In this document: positions 1 through 11,301 of the stretch, piece by piece
Layout: each line of letters begins with the position of its first letter
How positions within the stretch are numbered: position 1 is the first letter of the stretch
NCBI GenBank assembly: GCA_029721515.1
Contig: CM056566.1
Location: 24,033,269 to 24,097,268 of the forward strand
Direction: 5' to 3'
DNA: 64,000 nucleotides
Origin: Synanceia verrucosa
Lineage: Eukaryota; Chordata; Actinopteri; Perciformes; Synanceiidae
The notes under the pieces: model-generated
Seen by the model: only the letters and a program-made list of their open reading frames with translations
The model's database searches: none
Told to the model about the DNA's origin: nothing
Translations under genes and position numbers: made by a program

Positions 1-747
1 AAAAATCAATATTATATCAGCAGAAAATATATATTTTTTCCTACCCCTGTAGATAATAGAAGCTGTGCTTCTAATCTGCCTCATCGTCTGTTCAGGTCAG
101 GTGTTTTATTCCTTATCCTTATCATACCTGCTGCCATTATTCATATGCATTGCTTTGTACGGCTCAGTTAAAGTCAGTGTAAAATATGCTTTGCTGACAT
201 GTTTTCTGGTCAGTGTCTTTCCAATAAAGCTCCACTGAACTGAAGTGACAGGAGGGAAGAGGAAGCATTAACATTTCATGAGATGAATCTAATCTCATGT
301 ACTGAGCTGTATAAACAGAGATCGCTGCGACGTTATTAGACGCTCCTGTATGCAAACATCTGCAACAGGACCGTCCACATATTATCTGCTGCATGGGGTT
401 ATTTCTGGTGGTCGCAGAGGATATAAATATGCATGGAGCCACCTACGCATACTTCACAGTGGCTTCAGAGAGGCGTTCATACCGGCAGCATGAAGCACTT
501 TCTCCTCTGTAATAAGAGGGCAGGAAAACATGCATCCATGTAGAGAGAGGGAGGTGTTGATGATGAGAAATTCAATTAGACGAGTCCATACCAATTCAGT
601 TTTATATGAGGAGGTGTGTCGACGGGCCGTTTTTCAGGTGATGGCCGGGCGCCATATTCTGCTGAGTCATGACAGCAGATGGCGTTGGTTCGGGGGGAAG
701 CCAGCAGCAGATGTGACCTCGACACAGATCTGGAGATGGAGCTCAGT
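1..747. other. Presumed pdia5 intron 3: no gene seen
   Basis: Mostly unique-looking, AT-rich sequence. Short open frames on both strands have no recognisable motif, splice context or codon pattern. Nothing resembling pdia5 exon 4 was found. Confidence 0.5.
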
Positions 748-2697
748 CATCCGATTCAAAACCAGACTGCTGCAAAGACTGGTCCTCGATGAACCTGACT
801 GGAGCGCTTCGACCAGAACACTTCGACCTTCGACCAGAACGCTTCGACCTTCGACCAGAACACTTCGACCTGCGACCAGAACGCTTCGACCTTTGAACAG
901 AGCCCTTTGACCTTCGACCAGAATGCTTCGACCAGAACGCTACGACCTTCGACCCGAATGCTACGACCTTCAAAGAGAACGCTACGACCTTCGACCAGAA
1001 CGCTACGACCTTCGACCAGAATGCTATGACCTTCGAAGAGAACGCTACAACCTTTGAAGAGAATGCTACAACCTTCGACCTTTGAACAGAGCCCTTCAAC
1101 CAGAACGCTTTGACCTTTGACCAGAATACTACGACCTTCGAAGAGAACTCTACGGCCTTTGAACAGAACGCTTTGACCTTTGAACATAGCCCTTCGACCT
1201 TCGTCCAGAACGCTTCGACCTTTGAACATAGCCCTTCGACCTTCGTCCAGAACGCTTCAACCTTTGAACATAGCCCTTCGACCTTCGTCCAGAATGCTTC
1301 GACCTTTGAACATCCGATTCAAAACCAGAGTGCTGCAAAGACTGGTCCTCGATGAACCTGACTGGAGCGCTTCGACCAGAACGCTTTGACCTTCGACCAG
1401 AACGCTTCGGCCTTCGACCAGAACGCTTCGACCTTTGAACATAGCCCTTCGACCTTCGTCCAGAAAGCTTCGACCTTTGAACATAGCCCTTCGACCTTCG
1501 TCCAGAACGCTTCGACCTTTGAACATAGCCCTTCGACCTTCGTCCAGAAAGCTTCGACCTTTGAACATAGCCCTTCGACCTTCGTCCAGAACGCTTCGAC
1601 CTTTGAACATAGCCCTTCGACCTTCGTCCAGAATGCTTCGACCTTTGAACATCCGATTCAAAACCAGACTGCTGCAAAGACTGGTCCTCGATGAACCTGA
1701 CTGGAGCGCTTCGACCAGAACGCTTTGACCTTCGACCAGAACGCTTCGACCTTTGAACATAGCCCTTCGACCTTCGTCCAGAAAGCTTCGACCTTTGAAC
1801 ATAGCCCTTCGACCTTCGTCCAGAACGCTTCGACCTTTGAACATAGCCCTTCGACCTTCGTCCAGAAAGCTTCGACCTTTGAACATAGCCCTTCGACCTT
1901 CGTCCAGAACGCTTCGACCTTTGAACATAGCCCTTCGACCTTCGTCCAGAATGCTTCGACCTTTGAACATCCGATTCAAAACCAGACTGCTGCAAAGACT
2001 GGTCCTCGATGAACCTGATTGGAGCGCTTCGACCAGAACGCTTTGACCTTCGACCAGAACGCTTCGGCCTTCGACCAGAACGCTTCGACCTTTGAACATA
2101 GCCCTTCGACCTTCGTCCAGAAAGCTTCGACCTTTGAACATAGCCCTTCGACCTTCGTCCAGAACGCTTCGACCTTTGAACATAGCCCTTCGACCTTCGT
2201 CCAGAAAGCTTCGACCTTTGAACATAGCCCTTCGACCTTCGTCCAGAACGCTTCGACCTTTGAACATAGCCCTTCGACCTTCGTCCAGAAAGCTTCGACC
2301 TTTGAACATAGCCCTTCGACCTTCGTCCAGAACGCTTCGACCTTTGAACATAGCCCTTCGACCTTCGTCCAGAACGCTTTGACTCTTGAACATAGCCCTT
2401 CGACCTTCGTCCAGAACGCTTTGACTCTTGAACACAGCCCTTCGACCTTCGTCCAGAACGCTTTGACTCTTGAACATAGCCCTTCGACCTTTGTCCAGAA
2501 CGCTTCGACCTTTGAACATAGCCCTTCGACCTTCGTCCAGAACGCTTTGACTCTTGAACATAGCCCTTTGACCTTCATCCAGAACGCTTCGACCTTCTAC
2601 CAGAATGCTTCGATCTTTGTCCAGAACACTACGACCTTCAAAGAGAACACTACAACCTTTAAAGAGTACACTACATCCTTCGACCAGAACACTCACA
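748..2697. repeat. 21/42-bp minisatellite with higher-order structure
   Basis: Nearly 2 kb of units built on CTTCGACC...CCAGAACG (21 bp). Between about 1180 and 2580 they are paired into a 42-bp unit that alternates a TTTGAACATAGCC half with a TTCGTCCAG half. A non-repeat spacer beginning CATCCGATTCAAAACCAG recurs at 748, 1311, 1650 and 1968, marking higher-order units of 339 and 318 bp that differ by one 21-bp unit. The edges (800-1180 and 2580-2697) are more diverged than the middle, as expected if growth happens internally. Since 21 and 42 are multiples of three, long open frames appear on both strands. I do not regard them as genes. Confidence 0.95.
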
Positions 2698-3890
2698 GCT
2701 CATGAAATAAGGAATAGTGATCCCACATTATTCATGACGCACCAACATTAGTTATTCAAATACTGTTGAATTATGTTGTGGTTATTATTATTTAAAATAA
2801 ATGAGCACTTCAGGAATCATCACTGTGATTTACCTGATTATTATTTGATTATTGGACATTTTGTCTGCATTTTCACTCAAATATTAGATAAACGTCAGAT
2901 TTTTGTCTTTCATTGGTCAATAATATCAAATCTAAGTCAGTCATGAATCAGCTGTCAGGAATGAAAATGCTCATTTCAGTGACATCCTAACCAGTTTCTT
3001 TGAACACACGCTTAATACAAAGCACTATTGTTGCCTCATAAACTTTCTTTTGAACAGTTTCTCTTTCATCTGATTTCACTTATATTTGAATCTACTCACA
3101 GGCTGCTGCCAACTCAACTGCATTATCCTGTGCAACAACAAAGAAATGTTGGTCTTACTCATCCAATGATCCTTCTATAGCAGACAGATGTGACGATGCA
3201 TTCATGCAACATTCCTCTGAGATGAAACGTCTCAGTAAAGTGAACAGGACATGAAAAGGCCACACATGTCAAGACAGAGCAGCCAAACAATGGAAATGAG
3301 CTTTCAGCCTCTTTCTCATTTGGTCATCCACACAAAGAAATACTGACTCAGAGAGAAAAGGCCGCATGGTATCACATTTCTGTGGCTCGACCAATGAAAC
3401 AGCAGATCTGATCTGTAATCAGAGGGAAAGTTAGAGTGACTCACTGAAAGAAGAAAAGCTGTGGATAAAGCGATCATCCTGACGGAAACGTCAGCCGGTG
3501 CGTCAACACCAAACACTTTGACCGTTGTTTACTGACATCCTCAACTGTATCTGAGTGCAATGTTTTGATCTATTTTCTCATCGTAAAGCATCACCCTAAA
3601 CACCCCAAACAGCCCATGAGAAAAGGAAGAGAAATCCCACATTATTCAAGATGCATCAACATTAATTATTTTTATAAATGTGTCCAAAACTGTGACTCAG
3701 TGGACTTTCCAGAGTCCATTAATTCCTGATAATGGACACCTTGTCACATCATCCAGTTTATAGCATGGTTAAACACTAACTTTGAGTGTAAATTTATTAA
3801 AATGTCATTTTAGGAGGTATCACTGTGATTTATTGGATTGTTAATTGATTATTTCATATTATGTTGCCATTTTTATTAAAAACAAAATAA
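2698..3890. repeat. Diverged duplicate of a dispersed repeat (two copies)
   Basis: Two related stretches, about 2701-2880 and 3610-3870, share GAT/AATCCCACATTATTCA, a CAACATTA motif and further on TATCACTGTGATTTA followed by GATTATT. They are direct copies about 0.9 kb apart, and the second carries an internal insertion. No coding capacity is visible. The family is not identified. Confidence 0.5.
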
Positions 3891-6212
3891 AAAAGTTGTA
3901 CAGAGCTTATGTATTATCCTCCACCCAGTGTCCTAAATTAACAGTATTATTGATTAGCACAATATTTTCAATGTTTCTTTAATCCTGCTAAAAGATAATT
4001 AAAATTGACGATTTTACAAATCATTTCATTATCACTCTACAAAAACACAAATCCTAATCCACGCTGCTCCTCCCATTGATCCGGTCCTGTACTTCCTGCA
4101 TGAGCTCATCCTTCGCTCTGATTGGCCAGGCGCTCAGGCTCCTGTCATCTGCTCAAAGCGTGTCGCTCGGACCTCGTGGCCCTCTTCCTTGGAAGCGGCG
4201 GCCGTTCTCACGCTGAGACGTTCGCTCTGCTTTCCCTCGTTGAGCTCACAGCTGGACCTCTGATCTGGAAGCAGCTCGTTGGAGAAGCTGCTGAAAAACG
4301 CCAAGCAGCACAATGCTGCTCCACAGAGCCTGGATCAGCTCCCAGCGTCCTGCCGGGATGAACCGGCTCCATCCAGCTCCCCTGGCAGGAAGCTCAGCTT
4401 AGCGTTAGCGCTCTCTGCTCGAGCATGCTGGAGCTGCTGGCGAGGGAAGAGAGCGATGATAGCAGGAAGTGGGTCGCAAAGTAAACAGCATCATGGAGAG
4501 TTTGGATGGAAACACAAACATTCAGTTTCACTTCAGTCCAGATCAGATCCTGAACGCTGACAAAACCTCCACATTATGGACATAAACGACAGAGAGATTC
4601 TTCATTTTCTACCCAAAGTTTAATTAAATGTCTGATGAGGAAGTTCCTCATTTTAATAATAATTTTTCCCAGATAAACTGATGAATGGACGTCTGCTGGG
4701 CTGTTCATGCTGCTTGACTTCAGGTTAGCAGCGTAGCGTTAGCTTTCTGGAGCTCTTGCCGTAGCTCTTTGTGGTGTTGCTGCAGGTTAAAGCTGTGAAG
4801 TGATGCTGGAGCAGCTTTGACCTTCAGATAAAACGGTGGATGTCATCGTGGCTCCACCGTTTCCAGATGTCAGCATCACTTCTCTTATTTCTGCTTTGCA
4901 TTAGCACGCTCTCTCCTCTGACATCCTGACATCGTCGAACAAATTAAAAAGTAAAAGAGTGTTTGCTCCGTTCAGTCCACCCAGCGCTGATTCTGAGGGA
5001 GTCACAGCTTCCTGTTTGCAAGTATTAAAAAATAAAATAAAGAAGGGCAGAGCGTGATGAGCGGGAGTCAGATCACTGAGAGGAAACTAACCTGCTGGAG
5101 CTTCAGTGGAAAGAAGAAGCTCTGCAGGCGTGGATTTAAAACAGAAAAGATAGAAAGTTGAAAACATAATAAATACTAAAATATTTACACCATGCCAATA
5201 TATAAATAAAAACTAATAAATATGTTTTAATGATTTTAAATTAGAACATCTGTGATCAGTCATGAACAGACTGGTTTTAAATATTAATACATATTTACTG
5301 TGTTGGCTAAGCAGGAAATTAAATCCACCAAATTTGGGTTTTCATGGATAAAAATGACCCGTATCCTTGTGGAAGCTCAGTATTGATAACTGGCTGCAGC
5401 TCATTATTTTCAGTATTAAGTCATTAATAGACTGGTCTGTGAAATGTCAGGAAATTATTCTGGATTAAAAAAATATGAATTTCCTAAAAGTTCAAGGTGA
5501 TTTATCAAATATAAATATATCAAATCTGTCATATTTTTTATGCAATAGTAATATTAAACAGTAATAATATGTGAAAATAATAGGGGTTTAATAATTTCTC
5601 TTTTTATTTTTAGACACAAAATAATTTCTTCACAGAATTTATGACATTTTTAAAAGGACACTACAATCTGCTGCTGCTACACGATTAGCTAAAAACTGGA
5701 GGTTTTAAAGAGAAGAGAGGAGGGGAATGAGGTTCAACAATTAGGGTCATTAGAGCTGGAAAAGAGAAATAAATAACTGAGAGATTCTTCATTTTCTACC
5801 TAAAGTTTAATTAAATGTCTGATGAGGAAGTTCCTCATTTCAAAAATAATTTTAGACATTATATTTCAGCTTCTTGTGAGGAAAAAAGTCTTGACAGAAC
5901 ATTTAGTACCAAAACAGTTCAGTATAAAAGTAAAATAAAGTATAAAAAAATAAGTATAAAATAAGTATAAATAATATAAAGCCTCCCAGAGCGTCAATGG
6001 CTCCAATAATTGAGTGGTCTGCTGTCAGACCGAGCCTCACCAACAGAAGCACAGGAGCGAGGCTGGAGAAGCTATAAACTGTGCAGAGGGACTAAATGAC
6101 TCTGCCTTTATAAGTGCTGTCAGAAAACTCCTAGTACCAACAAGGCAGTGACGCTGGAAAAGACGGGAGTCAATGGGTGGGACAGGTGACAGGAAGTGGT
6201 CCAGTAACTTAC
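3891..6212. other. Presumed pdia5 intron 3: non-coding, with one short duplication
   Basis: AT-rich except for 4100-4500, which is GC-richer and carries open frames without recognisable motifs. A stretch of about 75 bp (AGAGATTCTTCATTTTCTAC ... GAGGAAGTTCCTCATTT) occurs at 4591-4665 and again at 5778-5852. It is probably a relic of one dispersed repeat family. No exon recognised. Confidence 0.5.
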
Positions 6213-6300
6213 CCACAGTTGACCCAGGCGATCGTCCCCTGTCCCTTCACCGTCTGGGCCACGTCTGACAGCAGCTTCAGCTGGGAGTCTCCTGATGTGG
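6213..6300 (-). CDS. pdia5: pdia5 coding exon 3: N-terminal thioredoxin-like domain, continued
   Basis: Seen: acceptor TCTGCAG (6306-6301 on the minus strand), 88 bases in phase 1 to phase 0 plus two, and a GTAAGT donor beginning at 6212. With the G from exon 2 the peptide reads ATSGDSQLKLLSDVAQTVKG then QGTIAWVNCG. This follows the vertebrate PDIA5 pattern LLSxVAQxVKGQGTIxWVxCG. The residue before the conserved Trp is Ala where human has Cys; this domain is not the redox-active one, so the change is not alarming. The next exon should begin with a region around a KLCKKMKV-like motif. I did not recognise it in 1-6212, so exon 4 and all catalytic CxxC domains are taken to lie off the left edge. 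The gene is partial because of the window, not because of damage. Confidence 0.95.
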
Positions 6301-6360
6301 CTGCAGACACAAGAGACCAGGGTCACCAAGAACCAAGGGTCAGGACAGAGCGGAGACCAT
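6301..6360 (-). promoter_or_regulatory. AG-free branch point/acceptor region of pdia5 exon 3
   Basis: On the minus strand the bases upstream of exon 3 contain no AG until the CAG acceptor itself, an AG exclusion zone of about 58 bases. Two branch-point-like motifs lie inside it: CTGAC with its A at 6340 (-40) and GGTGAC with its A at 6323 (-23). The minisatellite of intron 2 begins immediately beyond this zone. The zone is read directly; which A is used is not known. Confidence 0.6.
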
Positions 6361-7640
6361 GAGGACACCACTGGGGACACCACTGGGGACCATGAGGACA
6401 CTGAGAACGACACTGAGGAACATGAGGACACCACTGAGGACCATGAGGACACTGAGAACGACATTGAGAACGACACTGAGGACCATGAGGACACTGAGAA
6501 CGACACTGAGGAACATGAGGACACTGAGAACGACACTGAGGAACATGAGGACACCACAGAGGACCATGAGGACACTGAGGAACATGAGGACACCACTGAG
6601 GAACATGTAGACACTGAGAACGACACTGAGGAACATGAGGACACCACTGAGGACCATGAGGACACTGAGGAACATGAGAACTCTGAGGACACCACTGAGG
6701 ACACTGAGAACGACACTGAGAATGACACTGAGGACCCTGGGGACACTGAGGATACCGAGAACCCTGAGGAAGCTGAGGACACTGAGGACCCGCTATACCA
6801 TGAAGACCATGAGGACACTGAGGACATCAGTACCACGAGGACGACAATGAGGACACCACTGAGACCACTGAGGACACTGAAGACACTGAGGACACCGAGG
6901 ACACCACTGAGGACAATGAGGACCCTGAGGATACTGAGGACCATGAGGAAACTGAAGACACCACAGAGGACCCTGAGGACACCACTGAGACCACTGAGGA
7001 CACCACTGAGGACAATGAGGACCCTGAGGATACTGAGGACCCTGAGGACACCACTGAGACCACTGAGGACACTGAGAACACCACTGAGGACACCACTGAG
7101 GACAATGAGGACACCACAGAGGACCCTGAGGACACCGCTGAGACCACTGAGGACACTGACAACACCACTGAGGACAATGAGGACCCTGAGGACCCTGAGG
7201 ACACCACTGAGACCACTGAGGACACTGAGAACACCACTGAGGACACCACTGAGGACAATGAGGACACCACAGAGGACCCTGAGGACACCGCTGAGACCAC
7301 TGAGGACACTGAGGACACTGAGGACACTGACTACACCACTGAGGACAATGAGGACCCTGAGGACACCACTGAGACCATTGAGGACACTGAGAACACCCCT
7401 GAGGACACCACTGAGGACCATGAGGACACTGAAGACACTGAGAACACCACTGAGGACACTGAGGACCATAAGGACACTGAGAACACCACTGAGCCCAAAG
7501 GGGCAAATTGATAATTTGTGATATTGGACTATACAAATAAACTTGACTTGACTGAGGACACTACTGAGGACACCATTGAGGACACTGAGAACACCACTGG
7601 GGACACTGAGAACACCACTGAGGACACTGGGGACCCTGTC
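6355..7640. repeat. GAGGACACT-type minisatellite in pdia5 intron 2
   Basis: About 1.3 kb of 9- and 12-bp units (GAGGACACT, GAGGACCAT, GAGAACGACACT, GAGGACACCACT) with a strong purine bias on the plus strand. The plus strand reads as an acidic Glu-Asp-Thr repeat and the minus strand as a Leu/Ser/Val repeat, both open for hundreds of codons because units are multiples of three. Copies at the left (6360-6800) favour GAGAACGACACTGAG; those at the right favour ACACCACTGAG. The array is interrupted at 7500-7556. It lies between pdia5 exons 3 and 2. Confidence 0.95.
7500..7556 (+). mobile_element. LINE/SINE-type 3' tail inserted in the minisatellite
   Basis: Within the GAGGACACT array lies TATTGGACTATACAAATAAA followed by CTTGACTTGACT. 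This form, a ...CTATAxAAATAAA box plus a short tandem tail, is the 3' end commonly left by vertebrate CR1/L2-like LINEs and their SINEs. Minisatellite units resume directly after it, so the insertion landed inside an existing array or was later surrounded by expansion. Confidence 0.6.
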
Positions 7641-8627
7641 ACGTCCAGCACAGCCAGGATGCCTCTGGTTACAGCCGTCCCCACAGATCAGTGGTTTGAG
7701 TTTGGATGGAGGCTCCAGCAGCTTTTCACTGGTTTCAGTTACATTCAGCTTTGAGCAGCTGACAGTAGAGAGGAGCACAGGAGGCACAAAGGAGGTGAGC
7801 TGCACTCTGAGGCTTACCTGCTTCTCACCTCCTGCTCATTACTTCAAGTATTTCTATTACATTAGTAACGTGTGTGAATAGTAAAGCAATAATAGTAGTC
7901 TTTAATGACATGATAACATGATTACTATTAATTCATTTTGCTCATCTTTAGGAAATATTACCCATTGACTGCTACACTCCTCCTTCTCCTTCTGAATGGT
8001 CACTTTATTGTTATTATTATTATATTTTTTTTCTGTTACATGTTTACTGTACTGTACTCTAGCAATTAAATTAAAGATAGAAGAATTAGCATCAGTTATT
8101 CTTTGTGCATTTGACAATAAAGAGCCTTAAATCTTCAAAAATGACCCAAGACGACATCCTCAAATATTTAAAATATTTAAAAGTCACGTTTCTGGCCTTG
8201 CACCAGCATAAATGTGGATTAAAGGTGAGTTTCTGTTTCCGCTGAAGGACCAGAGCTGACTGAACGTGACGAGGCTGAAAGTGGTCAGGAGAGTGGAGAT
8301 GTTAAACCAGTGTGGAGAGAAGAACCTTGACCTGATGGCCTGACTGACGCTGATGAATTATAAAACAAATAGAGAGTCTCTGCTGCTCACTGGAGCAGCT
8401 TTTAAATGGAGAGTTAGTCATATAATATCAAGCAGATCCATCCACCAGTCTGCTGAGTGTTCATCTCCTCCTCAGAGAGGAAATAAAATCTACTGTGGTG
8501 CATTAAGAGTTCCTGAACGCTGCTTTATTTCTATTTAACCATATTTTAGTTTATTACTGAGAGAAACATCCACACCTGCACACCAGCCCCTTGAATCAGG
8601 CGTATACTAAAGCGTCCCGAGCCTCAC
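7641..8627. other. pdia5 intron 2, proximal part
   Basis: No exon or clear repeat. A polyadenylation-like AATAAA sits near 8117. Several short open frames lack support. Confidence 0.5.
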
Positions 8628-8754
8628 CTGTCTTGGTGTAGACCACCAGGACGTTGGTTCTGGTCCTGAGCAGCTTCTTGAAGTCTTTGTGGTCGCTCAC
8701 CTTCTCTATGAGCGGCGACACCTTCAGCGCCTCCAGCGCCGGCAGCAGCCACAC
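8628..8754 (-). CDS. pdia5: pdia5 coding exon 2: end of signal peptide and start of mature N-terminal domain
   Basis: Seen: acceptor CTCCAG just before 8754, 42 codons plus one base, and a GTGAGG donor at 8627-8622. Read on from exon 1 the peptide is VWLLPALEA, which closes the hydrophobic signal core (cleavage probably near residue 33), then LKVSPLIEKVSDHKDFKKLL and RTRTNVLVVYTKT. The stretch KVSxLIExxSDxKDxKKLLRTRxNVLVxYxK matches the beginning of mature vertebrate PDIA5 as I know it. In this family the N-terminal segment is a non-catalytic thioredoxin-like domain ahead of three catalytic domains, so no CxxC is expected here. The exon ends in phase 1, as exon 3 requires. Intron 1 upstream is about 13.7 kb and contains two large minisatellites. 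The downstream intron 2 is about 2.3 kb and mostly minisatellite. Confidence 0.95.
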
Positions 8755-8816
8755 CTGGAGGAGACAAACACCTGTCAGTAAACCATGTCAACACCTGGGC
8801 ACACCTGGACACTTTG

Positions 8817-9104
8817 TAGAGCTGGGTATCACCAGGTACCTCACAATCACAATATTTTGCCCGTGATAACAATAATATGACGATACAGCGATTCTGTGAT
8901 AATCGATATATTGTGAGAAATTTATTTTTTTAATTTATTTTTTATTTAAATATCTATGTACATATAGGTGCGGAAGTCATTCTGGATTTATCGGTCAAAA
9001 ACATCTCTTTTTGTTGTCAATATAAAAAAATTAAAAATTAATATCATATTGGAGGAAAAAGTACTGCAATATATTACCATATCAATATTTTATCCCAGCC
9101 CTAA
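8817..9104. mobile_element. hAT-like MITE, degraded (pdia5 intron 1)
   Basis: Begins TAGAGCTGGGTATCAC and ends CCATATCAATATTTTATCCC then AGCCCTA, the inverted termini of the TAGGGCTGGG family seen complete at 38993-39278. It has internal AATCGATATATTGTGA-like sequence. No clear 8-bp target duplication remains. Confidence 0.55.
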
Positions 9105-11027
9105 TACACAGATGAATAATAATAATAATAAACAGGGCTGTTTATTCTGCCTGACACAGCTACCTGTCTGAATAATGCTTTTATTTTTTATTTCTTAATT
9201 ATTCCTTACTTGGTAATTTATGTTTAACTTGCTTCTTTATTTTTATCTATTTTATTTTAATTAATTGTTGTTTGGGTTCAAATTGTGTTGTGCATAAGCA
9301 GAAAAGTAAAAAAAAAACATTCAGAGGAAAAATGTCTCAGGATGGGTCCTTAAAGAATGAGTCTTTTTATTTGAGGAAACATTATGAATTTAAAAAAAAA
9401 AACATTCAGGAAATGTGTGTCAGATGGAGGAAAAGGCAAGCTGTTCTCTTAAAGATTAAATTGCTTTTAAAGGACCTTTAAAATAATCAATTTATTGTAG
9501 GGCCCGAACAATACGATACAGACATCGATATTTAGCAGGAAAAAAAAACAGTAACGATTATTCTCCGATAAGAATTTTTTTCTGAATATTTTTCAGCCCT
9601 TAATACTTGCAAAAACGATATAAATTGAAGGCATAACACTTAACTTTTTTCTACAATTTAATTTCACAATTTTCAAGAACAAAGAAGTGAACTTTGTGAA
9701 CGTGCAAAATTACAGTAAATCTCTGAATACTGTGTTTTCCTATTGACAATAAACACACCATCTAAAAAATTAATTTAACTACAGCAAATTTACAGTAAAT
9801 TTAAGATCTTAATCACCCAACTTTTAATTTAAGGCATTTTAATAAATTTTTAAGAACCACAGGAACGCTGAGCTCTGAGAAGAGGGAGAGTCTAGACTGG
9901 TTATGAATGTCACAAGCTACGTGGGAAATAAATCAGTTTGAGACGTCAGCAGAGCTTCTTTAAGACAAATCCAGTTCGGATAAACCTGCACTGAAGGAAC
10001 AACAGGTGGCTCCATCTGTTCGTTAGCCTCAACGACGCCTTCGACTTTCACCGCCAACGGTGTGAAACAGCTAATATGGGAAACAAACCCATATTGACAG
10101 GCTTGCACTTTAATCAAGGAAAGAAAAACAACAGCGGCGGCGGCGCCATGTGAGGCTAATTCCTCCGTCATTCATTAAAAAGCTAAATTAGACGGCGAAC
10201 ATGACTGAAATGAAAACAGGCACCTGTCAGGAGCGGTTTTCTATTTTTAATTCTGGCCAGACGGGAACACGACATCCTCACATCACATTTCTGAATTAAC
10301 AAAGAGAGGAGGAATCAGCAGCTCATCACAAAGACAGAACATTCCAGATTTATTATCAGTGGAAACATGAAACCAGTGTCTGATGAGGCCGACCCGACGA
10401 GATAGGCACAAGCTGTGTCGGTGATGGTTCTGGGTTAATCAGAGGCTGGCGAGGTGACACTTCCTGTCTGGACAGGTGACCACTTAGCGGTTATGAGAGC
10501 GAGGAAGCCGGAGGCAAAGATTCGGAAGATTTATCCCACCGTGAGGAAGGAAACGTCCCTCCTTCCCTCGTTGTGAAAGTGTCTGATTTCTTATTCCGAT
10601 ATTGGGAAAGTGCTTTTTAATTCAGCAACAATAACAACACAAACAACAGCTGCTGCTGGATAACAGCGTCCTTTAATTAAACAGTGTAAATCTGAGCCAT
10701 GAAGCCAAGCTGGAGCTCCACCGCTGACCAGTTCAACCCCCCAGGAAGCTGCATGACTGTCAGCGCTGAGGCCTCCAAACACCACCGTTCAGAGGAAAGA
10801 GGAGTCGCCATCATGGCTCTGTGGTACGTCTACACTGAAGAGGAAACCAAAGTACAAAACACAGCTGTGAACTATCGATTCAAGGCAAGAAACTTGATGG
10901 ACTGTGAACAAAACTTCATTTCTGGGCTCCGAATACTGAGGACTATCCTGTGTTTCTACCAGAGCATGTTTAGAGGCTTCAACCTTCCTAAAATACCTTT
11001 ATTTGTCTGAAACCCTCTGTTTTGGTG
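9105..11027. other. pdia5 intron 1: AT-rich, mostly nothing recognised
   Basis: Apart from a short MITE at 9498-9602 the stretch shows no repeats I can name. Open frames at 9272-9481 and 10699-11010 have no domain, no convincing splice context and biased composition. Confidence 0.45.
9498..9602. mobile_element. Short hAT-like MITE relic
   Basis: About 105 bp from TAGGGCCCGAACAATACGAT to TTTTTCAGCCCT, with complementary ends and central CGATA motifs. It looks like an internally deleted copy of an AACGAT-type terminal-inverted-repeat element. Confidence 0.5.
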
Positions 11028-11299
11028 CATTTCAAAGGAGCAGTGTTGCTAGGCAACATCTTGGCTCCATGTTTACTTCCTGTCAGCTGCTAACAGGAAA
11101 TAAACGGTGAATATTTAGAGTCTAAATATTAGAGATTATATATTATAGATGTGTATATGTATAAATAAATATGTGCACATGTATATACATACTCCATATA
11201 CAACTTGCATTTTAAGCTGCATTGTATATTGTATCTTTTTGTGACTCAGGTATCGCGATACGTATCGTATTGTCAAGTCCTTGCCAATAGCCACCCCTA
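11028..11299. mobile_element. Dispersed-repeat module with X-box plus hAT MITE fragment
   Basis: 11028-11105 matches 38815-38895 and 60935-61020 (GGAGCAGYGTTGCTAGGCAA, then CTTGGCTCCATG, then CTAACAGGAAATAAAC). It contains the palindrome GTTGCTAGGCAAC at 11045. 11235-11299 is the right end of a TAGGGSTGGG hAT MITE (TATCGCGATACGTATCGTAT ... CCACCCCTA). The 49-bp satellite starts immediately afterwards with the same sequence that flanks the complete MITE copy at 39.28 kb. Confidence 0.6.
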
Positions 11300-11301
11300 A
11301 A

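Noticed and set aside
1257..2696. 479-codon minus-strand frame and several 200-280-codon frames on both strands
   Set aside because: They coincide exactly with the 21/42-bp array, have no splice signals or unique sequence, and several frames are open at once because the period is a multiple of three.
4122..4560. Two plus-strand frames of 79 and 93 codons in GC-richer DNA
   Set aside because: No recognisable domain, no splice context, and both frames overlap each other in different phases.
6120..7805. 561-codon minus-strand frame and a 408-codon acidic plus-strand frame
   Set aside because: They follow the GAGGACACT array. The minus-strand frame crosses pdia5 exon 3 in a frame other than the true one.
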